A stretch of DNA of 13,830 nucleotides from Acidobacteriota bacterium (GTDB lineage Bacteria > Actinomycetota > Acidimicrobiia > Acidimicrobiales > SHLQ01), in NCBI GenBank assembly GCA_022562835.1, contig JADFOM010000038.1, positions 1 to 13,830 on the forward strand, given 5' to 3'. Of the stretch, positions 6,874 through 13,290 are shown one piece after another. The position numbers and the translations under genes are program-made. The notes below the pieces were generated by a model. The model saw only the letters and a list, made by a program, of their open reading frames with translations, ran no database searches and had not been told where the DNA came from. Numbering within the stretch: position 1 is the first letter of the stretch; every line of letters begins with the position of its first letter.

Positions 6874-8088
6874 ATGAGTGCATCAGCTGAAGCCGTCACG
6901 TTCGCGAACAACAGCGGCGTGGCGCTTTCTGGTCTCCTGCACCGCCCAGTCGGCAGGCCGATTGGCTGGGCTCTGTTCGCCCACTGTTTCACCTGCGGAA
7001 AGGATCTCCGTAGCTCGCAGCGAGTCAGTGCGGCGCTCGCATCGGTGGGCATCGGAACCCTCCGATTCGATTTCACGGGACTCGGGGAGTCCGACGGGGA
7101 CTTCGCCGACGCAAGTTTCGGCGGCAACGTTGCCGACATCGTGTCGGCGGTGAGTTGGATGAAAGACAACGGTCGGCAGGTGTCGCTCTTGGTCGGCCAC
7201 AGTCTCGGCGGCACCGCTGTGTTGCGAGCCGCAGCGCAACTCGACGGTGTACGCGGGGTTGCGACGATCGGCGCACCAGCGGATCCAACTCATGTTCTAA
7301 CCAGTTTCGGGGATGCGGTCGACACGATTGCTGAGCAGGGTGATGCCGAAGTCAGCCTTGGTGGGCGATCGTTCAATGTTGCGCAGTCGTTCATCGACGA
7401 CCTCTCAAAGCACCCGCTGACCGAGCAGCTCGCTGCGCTGCGGGCATCGTTGTTGTTCCTGCATTCGCCCATCGACAACGTGGTGTCGGTTGAACACGCG
7501 GCTCGGCTTTTCTCTGCAGCCAGACATCCGAAAAGTTTCGTCGCGCTCGACAATGCCGATCATCTACTCACGGATCCTAGCGATGCAACGTACGTCGGTC
7601 AGATGATCGGCGCCTGGGCGAGGCCGCTCTTCGATGCCACTCCGCCCGAGGCGGGTCATCGTGACGACGTCGAGGTCTTCACGGGCGACGGTTTCGGAAC
7701 CGACATCGTCGTACGAGATCGCCATCGTCTCCGCGCCGACGAACCCGCCTCGGTCGGCGGCGAGGACAGCGGTCCGGATCCGTACGAGTTGCTGAGTTCC
7801 GCTCTCGGAACGTGTACATCGATCACGCTGCGCATGTACGCCGACCGCAAGGGTTGGCCGCTCGAATCGGTTCGCGTACACATCCGCCACGACCGCATCC
7901 ACGCCAAGGACTGCGCGGAGTGCGAGTCGACCGACGGCTACGTCGACCGCTTCGAACGCAGGTTGGAGCTGCAGGGTGATCTCGACGACGAACAGCGTTC
8001 GAGACTGACCGAGATCGCAGACCACTGCCCCGTGCATCGAACTCTGCACAACGAGGTGATCGTCGAAACCGTCCTGCTCGACGACTAG
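6874..8088 (+). CDS. Bifunctional alpha/beta hydrolase-OsmC family protein
   Basis: Residues 1 to about 255 of 404 form an alpha/beta hydrolase with the nucleophile elbow GHSLGG (Ser110), a likely acid Asp201 (HSPIDN) and His230 (NADHLL). Residues from about 265 form an OsmC/Ohr-type domain with the redox cysteines Cys314 (SALGTCTS) and Cys385 (DHCPVH). An additional C-x-x-C pair (Cys347, Cys350) sits in HAKDCAEC. OsmC proteins reduce organic hydroperoxides; the hydrolase part has no known substrate. This two-domain fusion is a recognised bacterial family, so it is not unique to this window. The ATG at 6874 was preferred over an upstream in-frame start at 6679, which would overlap the previous gene by about 100 bases and add 65 unrelated residues. 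No Shine-Dalgarno is obvious. The gene converges on the patatin gene and shares a CTAG stop with it. Confidence 0.9.
   Translation: MSASAEAVTFANNSGVALSGLLHRPVGRPIGWALFAHCFTCGKDLRSSQRVSAALASVGIGTLRFDFTGLGESDGDFADASFGGNVADIVSAVSWMKDNGRQVSLLVGHSLGGTAVLRAAAQLDGVRGVATIGAPADPTHVLTSFGDAVDTIAEQGDAEVSLGGRSFNVAQSFIDDLSKHPLTEQLAALRASLLFLHSPIDNVVSVEHAARLFSAARHPKSFVALDNADHLLTDPSDATYVGQMIGAWARPLFDATPPEAGHRDDVEVFTGDGFGTDIVVRDRHRLRADEPASVGGEDSGPDPYELLSSALGTCTSITLRMYADRKGWPLESVRVHIRHDRIHAKDCAECESTDGYVDRFERRLELQGDLDDEQRSRLTEIADHCPVHRTLHNEVIVETVLLDD
8085..8088. other. CTAG shared stop of two convergent genes
   Basis: The palindrome CTAG supplies the TAG stop of the hydrolase-OsmC gene on the plus strand (8086-8088) and the TAG stop of the patatin gene on the minus strand (8087-8085). 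The genes overlap by 4 bases, leaving no intergenic room for a terminator. Confidence 0.9.
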
Positions 8089-9200
8089 TTGTCTTGGGTA
8101 TGTCGGGTTTCGGCGTAGTGAGCGATCACGATGTCGGCGAGCCCTTCGCTGCGGTACTGGGAAACCTGAACCTCGGGGTGGTTCAACACGATGCGTTGCT
8201 CGGCGCTAATGGTCTTGAGCCCGAAGTGGTTCAACAGTGCCTGGGTTCCCGTGACCATTGCATCGACGAGCACGGGGCGACGGTCCTCCAGTCGGCGGGG
8301 CAGCTCAATGTCGGGCGGGAGGTCGACGACTTCGAGTCGACCGCTCCAAGGCTGGAGTTCACTGTCGAGTGCGCAGCCGCTGCCATCCGCGATCGAGCGT
8401 AGTGACCACGACTCGAGCGTTGCCCTACCCGGCAGAGAGTCGAGCAACGCCGCGACATGTGCACCATGCATCGTCGCGACGATTCGGCCAATTGTGTGAC
8501 GCTCCACAAAGCCGGTCGGACCCTGCTCGATATCGCCTCGTAGTGGCTTGGAGGGCAGGACCAATAGATGTGTTGCTCCAAGGTTCATGCCGCTGCGCCA
8601 GGGCACTTGTTCGGTCAGCCCGCCATCTACGTACTCTTCGCCGTCGACCACCTTCGAGTTGCCAGCGAGGACCGGAAGCGATGATGTTGCCTTCATGATC
8701 TCCGCGACCCGTTTGGGGCCGCCGGTCATCGAGACCACCGTCGTCGTGGAGTCGGGGTCGACCGGCGTGACCGTCGCGTACACCGAAATCGGGCACGCGG
8801 CGACGGCCGCGAGATCGAGACCACGCTGGGCGCAGGCCGTGTCGACGAGGTAGTCGAGATCAAGAGCTGGTCGCAACCGAATTAGTCGCCTCTTGTCGAG
8901 AAATGGCGGGCTCCGCAACTCCTCGTAGTAGAGAACGCTGCCTTCTGTCCCTTTCCCCGTGGCGAAGAATGCTGAGGCGATCGCGCCAGCCGACGTCCCT
9001 ACTACGAAGTCGAAGCAATCGCGCATGCCGAGCTGTTCGAGGCCGAGCATCATGCCGGCCGTGACAACCCCACGCATGCCGCCACCTTCGACGACGAGAC
9101 CGACGCGATTATCATCGCTGCGCTTCAGCGGTTTCGAGCCCTCCTCGAGGCGACCGAGAACGACTTCGCTCACAGCGGGAGTGGAGGAGGTTTTGGACAC
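8085..9200 (-). CDS. Patatin-like phospholipase
   Basis: The 371-residue protein carries all patatin catalytic elements: the oxyanion loop GGGMRG (39-44), the nucleophile elbow GTSAG with Ser70, and the DGG with Asp192 that completes the Ser-Asp dyad. It resembles the bacterial YjjU-type group of predicted lipid acyl hydrolases. There is no signal peptide, so a cytoplasmic or peripheral membrane enzyme acting on phospholipid or stored acyl esters is likely. The start is a GTG at 9200. The first 30 residues are polar and unlike the family, so the true start could lie slightly downstream, but no in-frame ATG precedes the GGGMRG motif. It is divergent from the OpuAC-like gene and convergent with the hydrolase-OsmC gene. 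Confidence 0.9.
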   Translation of the reverse strand: MSKTSSTPAVSEVVLGRLEEGSKPLKRSDDNRVGLVVEGGGMRGVVTAGMMLGLEQLGMRDCFDFVVGTSAGAIASAFFATGKGTEGSVLYYEELRSPPFLDKRRLIRLRPALDLDYLVDTACAQRGLDLAAVAACPISVYATVTPVDPDSTTTVVSMTGGPKRVAEIMKATSSLPVLAGNSKVVDGEEYVDGGLTEQVPWRSGMNLGATHLLVLPSKPLRGDIEQGPTGFVERHTIGRIVATMHGAHVAALLDSLPGRATLESWSLRSIADGSGCALDSELQPWSGRLEVVDLPPDIELPRRLEDRRPVLVDAMVTGTQALLNHFGLKTISAEQRIVLNHPEVQVSQYRSEGLADIVIAHYAETRHTQDN

Positions 9201-9273
9201 GGTGCCATCATCGCGTGTTCGGTCGGGCGTTGTGGACCACCGCGCGCGACCCGGATGGCTCGAGATCTGCCGG

Positions 9274-9279
9274 TACCGT
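9274..9279 (+). promoter_or_regulatory. -10 box for a leaderless transcript of the OpuAC-like gene
   Basis: TACCGT fits the actinobacterial TAnnnT -10 consensus and lies 7 bases before the GTG at 9287, which places transcription start on the start codon. No Shine-Dalgarno is present. This supports 9287 over the longer in-frame GTG at 9215, which would leave only 14 bases to the divergent patatin start. No convincing -35 was found. Confidence 0.45.
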
Positions 9280-9286
9280 CTGGGTC

Positions 9287-10561
9287 GTGAACGTCACTGA
9301 ACGTCGAGGGATCGTTGCTGCTGCCATCGCCGTGACCATTGGGTTGATCATCGTCGTGATTGGAGTTCTGATCGACGGCGGTGGTGATTCGATCGATGTT
9401 GCTGGCCTTCCCGAACAAGCGACGATCCCGTCACCGACCGATCCGCAAGCCCCGGACCAACCTGGGCCACCTGCGCCAACACAGCCTCCTCAAGGCTCTC
9501 AGCCGCCCGGCGACTCCGTTCCGCCGGTCGAGCCTTCGGCTCCATCGACGACTCTGCCACCCCGTCTACCCCTTCGGCCAGGCGAAGGGGTTGAGGTCAT
9601 CGCTGCGCGGTCAAAAACCCAGCCCGACGCTGTGCCCGCCGAGGTCACCTCGGCGCTGTTGCGCGAGCTCGGTTTCCAGGTCTCACCGCCTGCCGATCTG
9701 GAGTTGGTGGCTGACCAGGCGTACCGCTCACTCGCCGCGGGCGACACCGACATCTGGATCGCGGGTCGCTATCCGCTTGACGAGGACATGCTCAAGCAGG
9801 ACTATGAAGATTCGACAATCGGCGACCTAGTTGCGCCTCTTGGCGAGCTTGCTGTCGAGGCGTCCAAGGTCGGACTTGCCATCGATCGCGCCACCGTTGA
9901 CGAACTCGGCATCACGACGCTGCAAGGTCTGTTGGCTGATCCCGTCGCTGTCGAGCGTTATGACCGTGACGGAAATGGGCGACCGGATGTCATGGTGTGT
10001 CAAGGGGATCCGCGTTGCGATGAGTTCATCGATCTCCTCGACGAAGACGACCTTCTCGACGGCATCGACCTCGTCGACCAACCGTCGACAAATTGGGGCG
10101 ATGCTGTGATCGAAGAGTTCCGAGCTGGGCAGCCGGTGCTGTTCGTGCACAGCGAGCCGCACTGGCTGGCATCTATTCTGTTGACCGGAGGCGACATCGT
10201 GTGGTTGTCACTCGGCACATCGAGCCCGGCCTCGGCCGAGATCGATTCGGGTGAGTGCAGCGATGATCCCTGCAGACTCGGCGCACAGGTCAACGATCTT
10301 CGCAGTGTGGTCAATGTCTGCTTCGTAGACGAGAACCCTGCTGCCGAGGCTCTTGTCGAGGCGGTGACCTTCGACCCACTCGATCTGGCGGTGTTCGACG
10401 CCGAGGTGAGGTCGGGCCGCGACCCATTCGGGGTGTCGGCCGTGTGGCTTGAGCAGCACCGCGCGGTGGTTGACCCTTGGCTCGCGGCCGCGCGCCTCGC
10501 GGCGGTCCAGACCGAGCCGGAGCCCTGTGATGGTGAGGGCGGGGCGGCCAATCCGGCCTGA
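9287..10561 (+). CDS. Membrane-anchored OpuAC/ProX-like substrate-binding protein
   Basis: The 424-residue product starts with a single membrane helix (about 9-29) without a lipobox, followed by a Pro/Ser/Gln-rich spacer (about 44-95). A domain resembling glycine betaine/choline-binding proteins of ABC transporters follows (from about residue 100). Supporting signs are the opening strand VEVIAARSK, the DTDIWIAGRYPL segment, an aspartate-rich DRDGNGRPD (226-234) like one seen in some family members, and QPVLFVHSEPHW (282-293), close to the PVVFY-x-PHW pattern. Several cysteines late in the chain may form disulfides. The permease and ATPase genes are not adjacent, so it either serves a transporter encoded elsewhere or acts as a sensor. 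The ligand, probably a quaternary amine, is inferred from fold only. Start chosen from the -10 box at 9274. Confidence 0.68.
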   Translation: MNVTERRGIVAAAIAVTIGLIIVVIGVLIDGGGDSIDVAGLPEQATIPSPTDPQAPDQPGPPAPTQPPQGSQPPGDSVPPVEPSAPSTTLPPRLPLRPGEGVEVIAARSKTQPDAVPAEVTSALLRELGFQVSPPADLELVADQAYRSLAAGDTDIWIAGRYPLDEDMLKQDYEDSTIGDLVAPLGELAVEASKVGLAIDRATVDELGITTLQGLLADPVAVERYDRDGNGRPDVMVCQGDPRCDEFIDLLDEDDLLDGIDLVDQPSTNWGDAVIEEFRAGQPVLFVHSEPHWLASILLTGGDIVWLSLGTSSPASAEIDSGECSDDPCRLGAQVNDLRSVVNVCFVDENPAAEALVEAVTFDPLDLAVFDAEVRSGRDPFGVSAVWLEQHRAVVDPWLAAARLAAVQTEPEPCDGEGGAANPA

Positions 10562-10581
10562 GCGGTTTCATGCTCGGTGGC

Positions 10582-10587
10582 TAGGCT
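10582..10587 (+). promoter_or_regulatory. -10 box for a leaderless transcript of the alpha/beta hydrolase
   Basis: TAGGCT matches TAnnnT and is followed by 6 bases (GTGAGA) and then ATG at 10594, so transcription would begin on or beside the start codon. An in-frame GTG at 10588 touches the box and cannot be transcribed from it, which decides the start at 10594. No -35 is apparent. Confidence 0.5.
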
Positions 10588-10593
10588 GTGAGA

Positions 10594-11478
10594 ATGACAT
10601 CGGTAGAGGCGAACGGCATCACCATCGAGTACGAGTCCACCGGCGAAGGACCGCCGGTCCTGTTCATCATGGGGCTCGGTGCCCAACTAGTTTCATGGCC
10701 ACCGGCACTACGTGACCGCATTGTTGCGGCGGGATACCGCGTGATCTGCATGGACAACCGCGACATTGGGCTGAGCAGCGAGATGAGTGGCGAATTGCCG
10801 ACGAAGCGACAGCTCGCCAGGTCGATTCTCACGCGACGGCCGGGCGCATCCGCCTATCTGTTGAGCGATATGGCGAACGACTCTGCCGGGTTGCTCGAAG
10901 CGCTCGGCATTGAGCGAGCGCATGTGATGGGTGTCTCGATGGGCGCGATGATCAGCCAGGCACTGACGATCGAACATCCCGACAAGGTCGCGTCTTTGAC
11001 GTCCATCATGTCGAACCCCGGCGACCGCCGCAGCGGGGGTATTAGCGCGGCAATGCTGCGTTTTCAAGCCCGCCGGCCGGCGGCAACGCTCGAGAATGCG
11101 GTCGATTTGGCGGTCGAGAACCAGCTGCGCATCGGCGGCCCTCATGCCAGCGAGGCTGACATGCGCACACTAGTGACCGCCTCGGTGGCTCGGAGCTTTC
11201 GACCTGAAGGCGTGGCCCGTCAAACAGCAGCGGTCATGGCGAGCCCCAACCGAACCGAGGGACTCAGGTCGGTTACGGTGCCGACTCTCATAATTCATGG
11301 GCTGCTCGACGAGCTGGTCAAGCCCAGCGGAGGCATCGCCACCGCCAAGGCTGTGCCGAACTCCCGCCTGTTGATGTTCGCCGATATGGCACACGATCTT
11401 CCCGCACCGCGGATCGATGAGATCGCCGACGCCATGCTCGACAACTTCGACCGGGCCGACGCGCTCGTTGATGCCTAG
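10594..11478 (+). CDS. Alpha/beta hydrolase
   Basis: A 294-residue cytoplasmic alpha/beta hydrolase of the esterase/epoxide hydrolase-like superfamily. The strand-turn LFIMGLGAQ (23-31) supplies the oxyanion region. The nucleophile elbow is GVSMGA with Ser115, the acid is Asp239 (HGLLDELV) and the base His267 (DMAHDLP). The MDNRDIGLSS stretch (53-62) is typical of a subgroup annotated as hydrolases near polyketide or aromatic pathways, but its substrate cannot be inferred. It begins 32 bases after the OpuAC-like gene with its own putative promoter. It ends on a CTAG shared with the convergent tpx. Confidence 0.88.
   Translation: MTSVEANGITIEYESTGEGPPVLFIMGLGAQLVSWPPALRDRIVAAGYRVICMDNRDIGLSSEMSGELPTKRQLARSILTRRPGASAYLLSDMANDSAGLLEALGIERAHVMGVSMGAMISQALTIEHPDKVASLTSIMSNPGDRRSGGISAAMLRFQARRPAATLENAVDLAVENQLRIGGPHASEADMRTLVTASVARSFRPEGVARQTAAVMASPNRTEGLRSVTVPTLIIHGLLDELVKPSGGIATAKAVPNSRLLMFADMAHDLPAPRIDEIADAMLDNFDRADALVDA
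11475..11478. other. CTAG shared stop of a second convergent pair
   Basis: The CTAG gives TAG to the alpha/beta hydrolase (11476-11478, plus strand) and TAG to tpx (11477-11475, minus strand). The arrangement is identical to the one at 8085-8088. Confidence 0.9.
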
Positions 11479-11975
11479 GACAGTGCGGCGATGGCTGCGT
11501 CGTAGTCGGGTTCGCTACCGATCTCTGGTACGAGCTGGCTGTGGGTGACGATGCCTTGCTCATCGAATACAACGACAGAACGCGCGCACAGCCCTTCGAG
11601 CTTTCCGTCGACCAGCGCAACGCCATAGTCGCGTGCGAAGTCGGGGCTTTTGAAGGTCGACCCGGTCAACACATTCTCGATGTTCTCGGCACCGCAGAAG
11701 CGCTTCGCAGCGAAGGGCAGATCGGCAGATGCGCAGACGACCACGGTGTTTTCGAGCGACGAAACCCGCTCATTGAAGGCTCGAACGCCTGCCTGACAAG
11801 TCGCTGTGTCGAGCGATGGGAAGATGCTGAGAACCACGCGCTGGCCAGCTAAATCCGAGGAATTCAAGGGGCTTAGATCCACGGCGGTCAGCTCGAAGTG
11901 CGGCGCCCGATCACCAACGGCGGGAAGGTCGCCATTCGTGTTCACGGGGTTTCCGCCGAGTGAAATCTGAGCCAT
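11475..11975 (-). CDS. tpx: Thiol peroxidase (Tpx-type peroxiredoxin)
   Basis: The 166-residue product has the exact size and layout of atypical 2-Cys peroxiredoxins of the Tpx class, which reduce hydrogen peroxide and alkyl hydroperoxides with electrons from thioredoxin. The peroxidatic Cys60 lies in FPSLDTATC (52-60), and the resolving Cys94 in AKRFCGAENI (90-99), matching Cys61 and Cys95 of the E. coli protein. Arg132 (CARSVVVFD) fits the conserved active-site arginine. The N-terminal ISLGGNPV is typical of the class. The start at 11975 is fixed by AGGAG 9 bases upstream; an in-frame ATG 27 codons earlier lacks such a site and would add residues that do not match the family. Confidence 0.95.
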   Translation of the reverse strand: MAQISLGGNPVNTNGDLPAVGDRAPHFELTAVDLSPLNSSDLAGQRVVLSIFPSLDTATCQAGVRAFNERVSSLENTVVVCASADLPFAAKRFCGAENIENVLTGSTFKSPDFARDYGVALVDGKLEGLCARSVVVFDEQGIVTHSQLVPEIGSEPDYDAAIAALS

Positions 11976-11984
11976 GTCATCAAT

Positions 11985-11989
11985 CTCCT
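11985..11989 (-). promoter_or_regulatory. Ribosome binding site of tpx
   Basis: AGGAG on the minus strand, 9 bases before the ATG at 11975. It decides the start of tpx. Confidence 0.75.
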
Positions 11990-12019
11990 GATCGTGAGCC
12001 TGGGGTGAATCCCCGGAGC

Positions 12020-12048
12020 TTTCTACCCGATCGATGGAGATTGCGAAA
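12020..12048 (-). promoter_or_regulatory. Putative tpx promoter
   Basis: On the minus strand, TTTCGC (12048-12043) and TAGAAA (12025-12020) are separated by exactly 17 bases, as expected for -35 and -10 boxes of a vegetative sigma factor. Transcription would start near 12013, giving a leader of about 38 bases with the AGGAG site. Confidence 0.4.
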
Positions 12049-12079
12049 CCTCTCACCGTCGTTCGGGCATCGGGCGGGT

Positions 12080-12085
12080 TACCAT
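12080..12085 (+). promoter_or_regulatory. -10 box of the cobalamin-riboswitch operon
   Basis: TACCAT fits TAnnnT and lies just before the aptamer, which would put transcription start near 12092. It resembles the TACCGT before the OpuAC-like gene. A -35 is not clear. Confidence 0.4.
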
Positions 12086-12090
12086 GACAG

Positions 12091-12275
12091 CGTCTCAGCG
12101 AAGTCCGGTTGGATTCCGGCGCTGTCCCGCAACTGTAAAGCCATACCCCTCGGGGTGATGGACAAGTCAGGGCGCCTGAGTCGAATCAACTGACCAAGAC
12201 CGCTCTCGCGGAAGAGCGCTTGGGCCGACGTTCTTTCGTCGTTCTGAGCTGTTTCCGACGAAAGGATGTAAGAAC
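12091..12275 (+). ncRNA. Cobalamin (B12) riboswitch with translational expression platform
   Basis: The leader of btuF contains the conserved core of the cobalamin aptamer: AAGTCCGG (12101-12108), ATTCCGGCGCTGTCCCGCAA (12113-12132) followed by CTGT, and the B12-box-like AAGTCAGGG (12164-12172). CTCAG (12094-12098) pairs with CTGAG (12176-12180) to close the core. An internal hairpin is formed by CCAT/ATGG and CCCC/GGGG (12141-12161). Downstream, CCAAG plus CGCTCT pair with AGAGCG plus CTTGG (12194-12223). Then 12228-12241 can pair with 12256-12269, covering the ribosome binding site AAAGGA (12261-12266). Such elements bind adenosyl- or hydroxocobalamin and turn off B12 uptake or synthesis genes. 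The downstream genes encode a B12-type importer, which fits. Confidence 0.93.
12228..12269 (+). promoter_or_regulatory. RBS-sequestering hairpin of the B12 riboswitch
   Basis: A continuous 14-bp stem (12 Watson-Crick and two G.U pairs) joins 12228-12241 with 12256-12269 around a 14-base loop. It buries the AAAGGA that lies 9 bases before the btuF ATG. A competing small hairpin, CGACG (12226-12230) with CGTCG (12237-12241), uses the same left arm, so both cannot exist at once. The absence of a U-tract argues for control of translation rather than termination. Confidence 0.7.
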
Positions 12276-13280
12276 ATGAAGTTCCAAAGAACCCTGATTG
12301 CGCTTCTAGCTGCACTGTGTCTGCTCGCTGCTGCATGTGGAGACGACGACAGCGGAGACGACAACTCTGCTGAAGCGACGACCACTGCATCTGCACAGGC
12401 CGATGAGACCACATCATCGGAAGCTGTGGACACATCTGAGAAAGAGGCCGCCTTTCCGCTGACCCTCTCGACAGATGACGGAGAGATCACGATTGAATCG
12501 CGACCCGAGCGCATTGTGTCCTTGTCTCCGACGGCGACGGAAATGTTGTTCGCCGTAGGCGCAGGAGATCAGGTCGTTGCCGTCGACGATTTCTCCTACT
12601 ACCCCGACGAGGCACCGGTGCAGGAGGGCCTTTCGGGCTTCAATACCAACATCGAGGCCGTGGCGGGGTTCGAGCCTGATCTGATCGTTGTGCAAGCTCC
12701 GATCGAGGGCATGGATGTCCTCGACGTTCCAGTCCTCGTCCAGTTCGCCCCGCCCGATCTCGCTGGCAGCTACTCACAGATCGAACAAATCGGCGCGGCG
12801 ACCGGCAATGTCGGAGGGGCGGCCGAGGTTGTCGCAAACATGACCACCGAAATCGCAACGATCGTGGCCGACGTCGATCCGTCGGCCGAGACCCGTACCT
12901 ACTTCCACGAGGTCGGCACCGAGTACTACGCGGCAACTTCGCAGACGTTCGCCGGTGAGATCTACGCGATGTTCGGTCTCGAAAACATCGCGGACGCGGC
13001 TGACCCCGATGGAATGTTCGGGGGCTACCCCGAGATGTCCGAGGAGGCCATCGTTGCATCGAACCCCGACTTTATCTTTCTCGCCGACACGATCGGCTAC
13101 GCGCAAAGCGCCGAGACGGTCGCGCAGCGTCCCGGCTGGGACCAGATCACAGCGGTGAAGGACGGCAACATCGTCGAACTCAACGATGACATCGCGTCGC
13201 GCTGGGGTCCAAGGGTCGTCGAGCTCGTCGCCGCGATCGCTGAAGGCGTGAAGATCGCCGATTCTGTCGAAGCTGGCTGA
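12276..13280 (+). CDS. btuF: Vitamin B12-type ABC transporter substrate-binding lipoprotein
   Basis: The 334-residue protein has a signal peptide ending in the lipobox-like LAAAC (Cys21), an Asp/Ser/Thr-rich tether to about residue 60, and then a class III periplasmic-binding fold (about 75-325) of the Fe3+-siderophore/cobalamin family. PERIVSLSPTATEMLFAVGAGD (78-99) is the hallmark N-lobe start; Glu89 fits the glutamate that docks on the permease. A second docking glutamate lies at 256/257 in MSEEAIVASNPDFIF. The family alone cannot separate B12 from siderophores or haem, but the cobalamin riboswitch directly upstream makes cobalamin or a corrinoid the best guess. It is co-transcribed with the permease gene that starts 10 bases after its stop. 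Confidence 0.88.
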   Translation: MKFQRTLIALLAALCLLAAACGDDDSGDDNSAEATTTASAQADETTSSEAVDTSEKEAAFPLTLSTDDGEITIESRPERIVSLSPTATEMLFAVGAGDQVVAVDDFSYYPDEAPVQEGLSGFNTNIEAVAGFEPDLIVVQAPIEGMDVLDVPVLVQFAPPDLAGSYSQIEQIGAATGNVGGAAEVVANMTTEIATIVADVDPSAETRTYFHEVGTEYYAATSQTFAGEIYAMFGLENIADAADPDGMFGGYPEMSEEAIVASNPDFIFLADTIGYAQSAETVAQRPGWDQITAVKDGNIVELNDDIASRWGPRVVELVAAIAEGVKIADSVEAG

Positions 13281-13290
13281 CGAGCAGACG

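Noticed and set aside
9215..9286. Longer N-terminus of the OpuAC-like protein starting at GTG 9215
   Set aside because: It would leave only 14 bases between divergent genes and put 24 polar residues before the membrane helix. The -10 box at 9274 fits the start at 9287.
12000..12016. Small stem-loop upstream of tpx as a regulatory hairpin
   Set aside because: The stem is only 6 bp with one wobble, and the proposed transcription start near 12013 falls within it, so it would not be fully transcribed.
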